Below, piece by piece: positions 10,435-12,443 of a stretch of DNA of 12,443 nt. The stretch is taken from NCBI GenBank assembly GCA_025464695.1, contig JAODNQ010000060.1, positions 1-12,443 of the forward strand. The letters are read 5' to 3'. Each line of letters starts with the position of its first letter. The first letter of the stretch is position 1. This DNA is from Frankiales bacterium (GTDB lineage: Bacteria; Actinomycetota; Actinomycetes; Mycobacteriales; SCTD01). The notes below the pieces were generated by a model that saw only the letters and a list, made by a program, of their open reading frames with translations, was not told the DNA's origin and did not search any database. A program made the position numbers and the translations under genes.

Positions 10435-11199
10435 TCAGCGCCGGCGGAGGTCCTTCGGCAGCGCGGAGGCGGCGTCCTCGTCGAGGAGCCAGAGCGTCTG
10501 GGAGGTCCCGACCGCACCGGCCGCCGGCACCTGCAGCCGTCCCGCACCGGACAGCGCCGTCGCGACCATCGGGGCCTTGCCCGCGCCGCTCACGACCATC
10601 CATACCTCCCGGGCGGCGCACAGGGCGGAGAACCCCATGCTGACCCGGGTGGGCGGTGGCTTGGGGCAGCCGTGCACGGCGACGACGGGGCGGTCGTCGT
10701 GCGCGGCGGGCGACTCGGGGAAGATCGACGCGGTGTGGCCCTCCGGGCCCATGCCGAGCAGCAGGACGTCGAACGCGGGCACGCCGGCCCCGTGGGGCGC
10801 GGCCGCGGCGAGCTCACGGACGTAGCGCTCCGCGGCGGCTTCGGGGTCGTCGCCGTCCGGCCCGTCGCTCGGCGCCACCGGGTGCACGCGGGCGGGGTCC
10901 AGCGGCAGGGCGTCCAGGAGTGCGGCCCGGGCCTGGCCCTCGTTGCGCTCGGGGTCGCCAGCCGGAACGAACCGCTCGTCGCCCCACCACACGTCGACGG
11001 CGGTCCAGTCGACGGCATGCAGGGCGGGGCTCTCGCGGAGCAGCTCGAGCACGCGGATGCCGACGCCGCCGCCGGTCAGTACGACCGAGGCGGTGCCGCG
11101 GGCGTGCTGGGCGTCGACGAGGGCGGTGAGCAGCCGGGCGGCGGTCGAGGCGGCGAGCACCTCGGCGTCCCGGCTGACGACGACGGCGCGACCGCTCAC
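10435..11199 (-). CDS. pgl: 6-phosphogluconolactonase
   Basis: This 254-residue cytosolic enzyme hydrolyses 6-phosphogluconolactone to 6-phosphogluconate, the second step of the oxidative pentose phosphate pathway. It belongs to the DevB/SOL-type family, which shares a fold with glucosamine-6-phosphate isomerases. Visible motifs are LTGGGVG (41-47), WWGDERFVP (71-79) and LGMGPEGHTASIFP (148-161), with His155 in the usual active-site position. The start is GTG at 11199, whose GTGA overlaps the opcA stop by 4 bp, so it is translationally coupled to opcA. It is the last gene of the zwf-opcA-pgl unit in this window and converges with rbpA across a hairpin. Confidence 0.95.
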   Translation of the reverse strand: MSGRAVVVSRDAEVLAASTAARLLTALVDAQHARGTASVVLTGGGVGIRVLELLRESPALHAVDWTAVDVWWGDERFVPAGDPERNEGQARAALLDALPLDPARVHPVAPSDGPDGDDPEAAAERYVRELAAAAPHGAGVPAFDVLLLGMGPEGHTASIFPESPAAHDDRPVVAVHGCPKPPPTRVSMGFSALCAAREVWMVVSGAGKAPMVATALSGAGRLQVPAAGAVGTSQTLWLLDEDAASALPKDLRRR

Positions 11200-12173
11200 G
11201 CCCGCCGGCCCTCCTCGGCCGGGTCCTGCCAGATGTGGCTGCGGCCGGCCGGGGGCGACAGGGGGGTGGCGTCGCCGGTAGCGGCGGCCAGGGCCTCGGC
11301 GTACGGCTCGTCCGCGTCGAGCCGGCGCAGCTCCTCAGCGAGCAGGTCGCCGAGGTCGCGGCGGGGGAGCGGCATGACCCGGTCGGGCTGGTCGGTGCGC
11401 CGGAGCGTGGCGCTGCTGCCGTCGGCCCGGGCGACGACGAGGCGGGTGCCCTCGACGTCGATCGTCACCTCCTGCACGCCCGTGCCCGCGTGCTCCGAGC
11501 GCTCGACCTCCACCCCGAGCCGGGTCTGCAGCCAGCCGGCGAGCAGGGCCGCGCTCGGGCTGCCCGGCTCGGCGACGACGGACGCGCGCTGCGGCGCGCC
11601 CTGGACGCTGTCGAAGGCGGAGGCCAGCAGCCCGCGCCACAGGGTGGTGCGGGCCCAGGCGAGGTCGGTGTCGCCGGGCACGTAGTCGGCGGCGCGCAGG
11701 CGCAGGGCCTCGATCGGGTCGGGGGCCTCCGCGGAGTCGGTGACCCGGCGTCCGGCCGAGACCGCGAGCGGGTCGTGGGCCAGCAGCGACGGCGGAGCAC
11801 CGTTCCACCAAGTGACGACGGGAGCGTCGGGCGCCAGCAGGGGCAGCACGACCGACTCCGCGTGCAGCGCCAGGCGGCCGTACATGCGCATGACGACGGC
11901 CTCGCCCGGACCGAGCCGGTCGCCGATGGCGACCTCGGCGTCCAGGCGCGGCTCGGGTGCGTCCGGCCGGCGCCGGACCACGATCAGCAGCCGGCAGGGG
12001 TGCTGCTCGGCGGCGCGGACCGCGGCGTGCTCGGCCTCCGTGACGTGCTTCTCGTCGGTCACGACGACCAGCGTCAGCGCCAGCCCCGAGCTGACGGAGC
12101 CGGAGGCTCGGCGCTCGGCGGCGAGCGCCTTGACGACGTCGGTGCCGGTGGTGTCCCACAGGGTGCGGCTCAC
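11196..12173 (-). CDS. opcA: Glucose-6-phosphate dehydrogenase assembly protein OpcA
   Basis: OpcA promotes assembly or activity of glucose-6-phosphate dehydrogenase and is found with zwf in actinobacteria and cyanobacteria. The 325-residue product begins MSRTLWDTTGTDVVKAL, matching the family's typical N-terminus. It contains HPCRLLIVV (58-66), PVVTWWNG (118-125) and GDTDLAWARTTLWR (167-180). The start chosen is GTG at 12173. An in-frame GTG at 12272 would add 33 residues, but they lie inside the zwf coding end and do not look like OpcA. A purine-rich GGAAGGGA lies about 11 nt upstream, a little far for an ideal ribosome-binding site. The gene is 31 bp after zwf and overlaps pgl by 4 bp. Confidence 0.93.
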   Translation of the reverse strand: MSRTLWDTTGTDVVKALAAERRASGSVSSGLALTLVVVTDEKHVTEAEHAAVRAAEQHPCRLLIVVRRRPDAPEPRLDAEVAIGDRLGPGEAVVMRMYGRLALHAESVVLPLLAPDAPVVTWWNGAPPSLLAHDPLAVSAGRRVTDSAEAPDPIEALRLRAADYVPGDTDLAWARTTLWRGLLASAFDSVQGAPQRASVVAEPGSPSAALLAGWLQTRLGVEVERSEHAGTGVQEVTIDVEGTRLVVARADGSSATLRRTDQPDRVMPLPRRDLGDLLAEELRRLDADEPYAEALAAATGDATPLSPPAGRSHIWQDPAEEGRRA

Positions 12174-12217
12174 GGCCGTCTCTGTCCCTTCCGGTCGTCG
12201 AGCCTCACGGCCGTCTC
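12169..12217. repeat. 14-nt direct repeat at the zwf stop and the opcA start
   Basis: CTCACGGCCGTCTC occurs at 12169-12182 and again at 12204-12217, exactly 35 bp apart. Read on the minus strand as GAGACGGCCGTGAG, the upstream copy contains the zwf TGA stop and the downstream copy contains the opcA GTG start. The sequence between and beyond the copies is not repeated. Confidence 0.85.
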
Positions 12218-12443
12218 CAGGTGCGTCCGTCGGCCGCCAGCATGGCCTCGGCGGCTGCCGGACCCCACTCACCGGCCCGGTAGAGGTGCAGGCCCTTGTC
12301 TTCCTGGCTGCGCCAGAGCTCCTCGATCGGGTCGATGACCCGCCAGCTCTGCTCGACCTCCTCGTTCTGCGGGAACAGAGCGGCGTCGCCGAGCAGGACG
12401 TCGAGCAGCAGGCGCTCGTAGGCCTCGGGGCTGCTCTCGGTGA
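12205..12443 (-). CDS. zwf: Glucose-6-phosphate 1-dehydrogenase, C-terminal part (5' end outside window)
   Basis: The 78 visible residues are the C-terminus of the enzyme that oxidises glucose 6-phosphate to 6-phosphogluconolactone with NADP+, the entry step of the oxidative pentose phosphate pathway. They include PEAYERLLLDVLLGDAALFPQNEEVEQSW and RVIDPIEELW, both characteristic of bacterial Zwf, and end in DGRTWRRP before TGA (12207-12205). The catalytic and nucleotide-binding regions lie beyond the window edge. The frame is continuous to the edge, so the gene is cut by the window rather than broken. It lies 31 bp upstream of opcA, with which it is probably co-transcribed. Confidence 0.94.
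   Translation of the reverse strand, partial: TESSPEAYERLLLDVLLGDAALFPQNEEVEQSWRVIDPIEELWRSQEDKGLHLYRAGEWGPAAAEAMLAADGRTWRRP

Noticed and set aside
12174..12272. An earlier GTG start for opcA.
   Set aside because: The added 33 residues lie in the zwf coding end and do not resemble OpcA, whose expected N-terminus begins at 12173.

Overview
This is a high-GC window in which almost every open frame shows strong G/C preference at third codon positions. The gene content points to an actinobacterium: an RbpA-family RNA polymerase-binding protein, OpcA next to glucose-6-phosphate dehydrogenase, and the order gap-pgk-tpiA ... secG-rbpA facing pgl-opcA-zwf, which resembles the streptomycete-type central-carbon cluster. 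I cannot assign a genus from sequence alone.

Layout. Positions 1-108 hold the last 35 codons of an unrecognised plus-strand gene. Positions 109-194 form the gap leader, with a possible promoter, a small palindrome and a hairpin just before the ribosome-binding site. Positions 195-3156 hold the lower-glycolysis genes gap, pgk and tpiA, joined by 1-bp and 4-bp stop/start overlaps, so very probably one translationally coupled operon. Positions 3157-9707 hold a complete peptide-type ABC importer. The lipoprotein binding-protein gene has its own leader and probable promoter and is followed by a very strong hairpin (5213-5259). Behind that lies a second, tightly coupled unit of two ATPases and two permeases in the order D-F-C-B. 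Then come secG (9754-9990) and an rbpA-family gene (10039-10371). A hairpin at 10386-10413 separates these from the convergent minus-strand genes pgl, opcA and zwf (zwf is cut by the window edge).

How the genes work together. gap, pgk and tpiA interconvert triose phosphates and make ATP in lower glycolysis. zwf, opcA and pgl form the oxidative entry to the pentose phosphate pathway and supply NADPH. The importer brings peptides or similar solutes into the cell. secG is a Sec translocon subunit, and RbpA-type proteins act on RNA polymerase carrying the housekeeping sigma factor. The importer appears to be a block placed inside an otherwise familiar chromosomal neighbourhood.

I found no phage, transposon, CRISPR, tRNA or rRNA sequence, and no clearly new system. 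The points most worth a second look are regulatory or evolutionary: the importer's position and its split by a 17-bp stem, related palindromes before both importer units, the secG-linked RbpA variant, and a 14-nt repeat that carries both the zwf stop and the opcA start.
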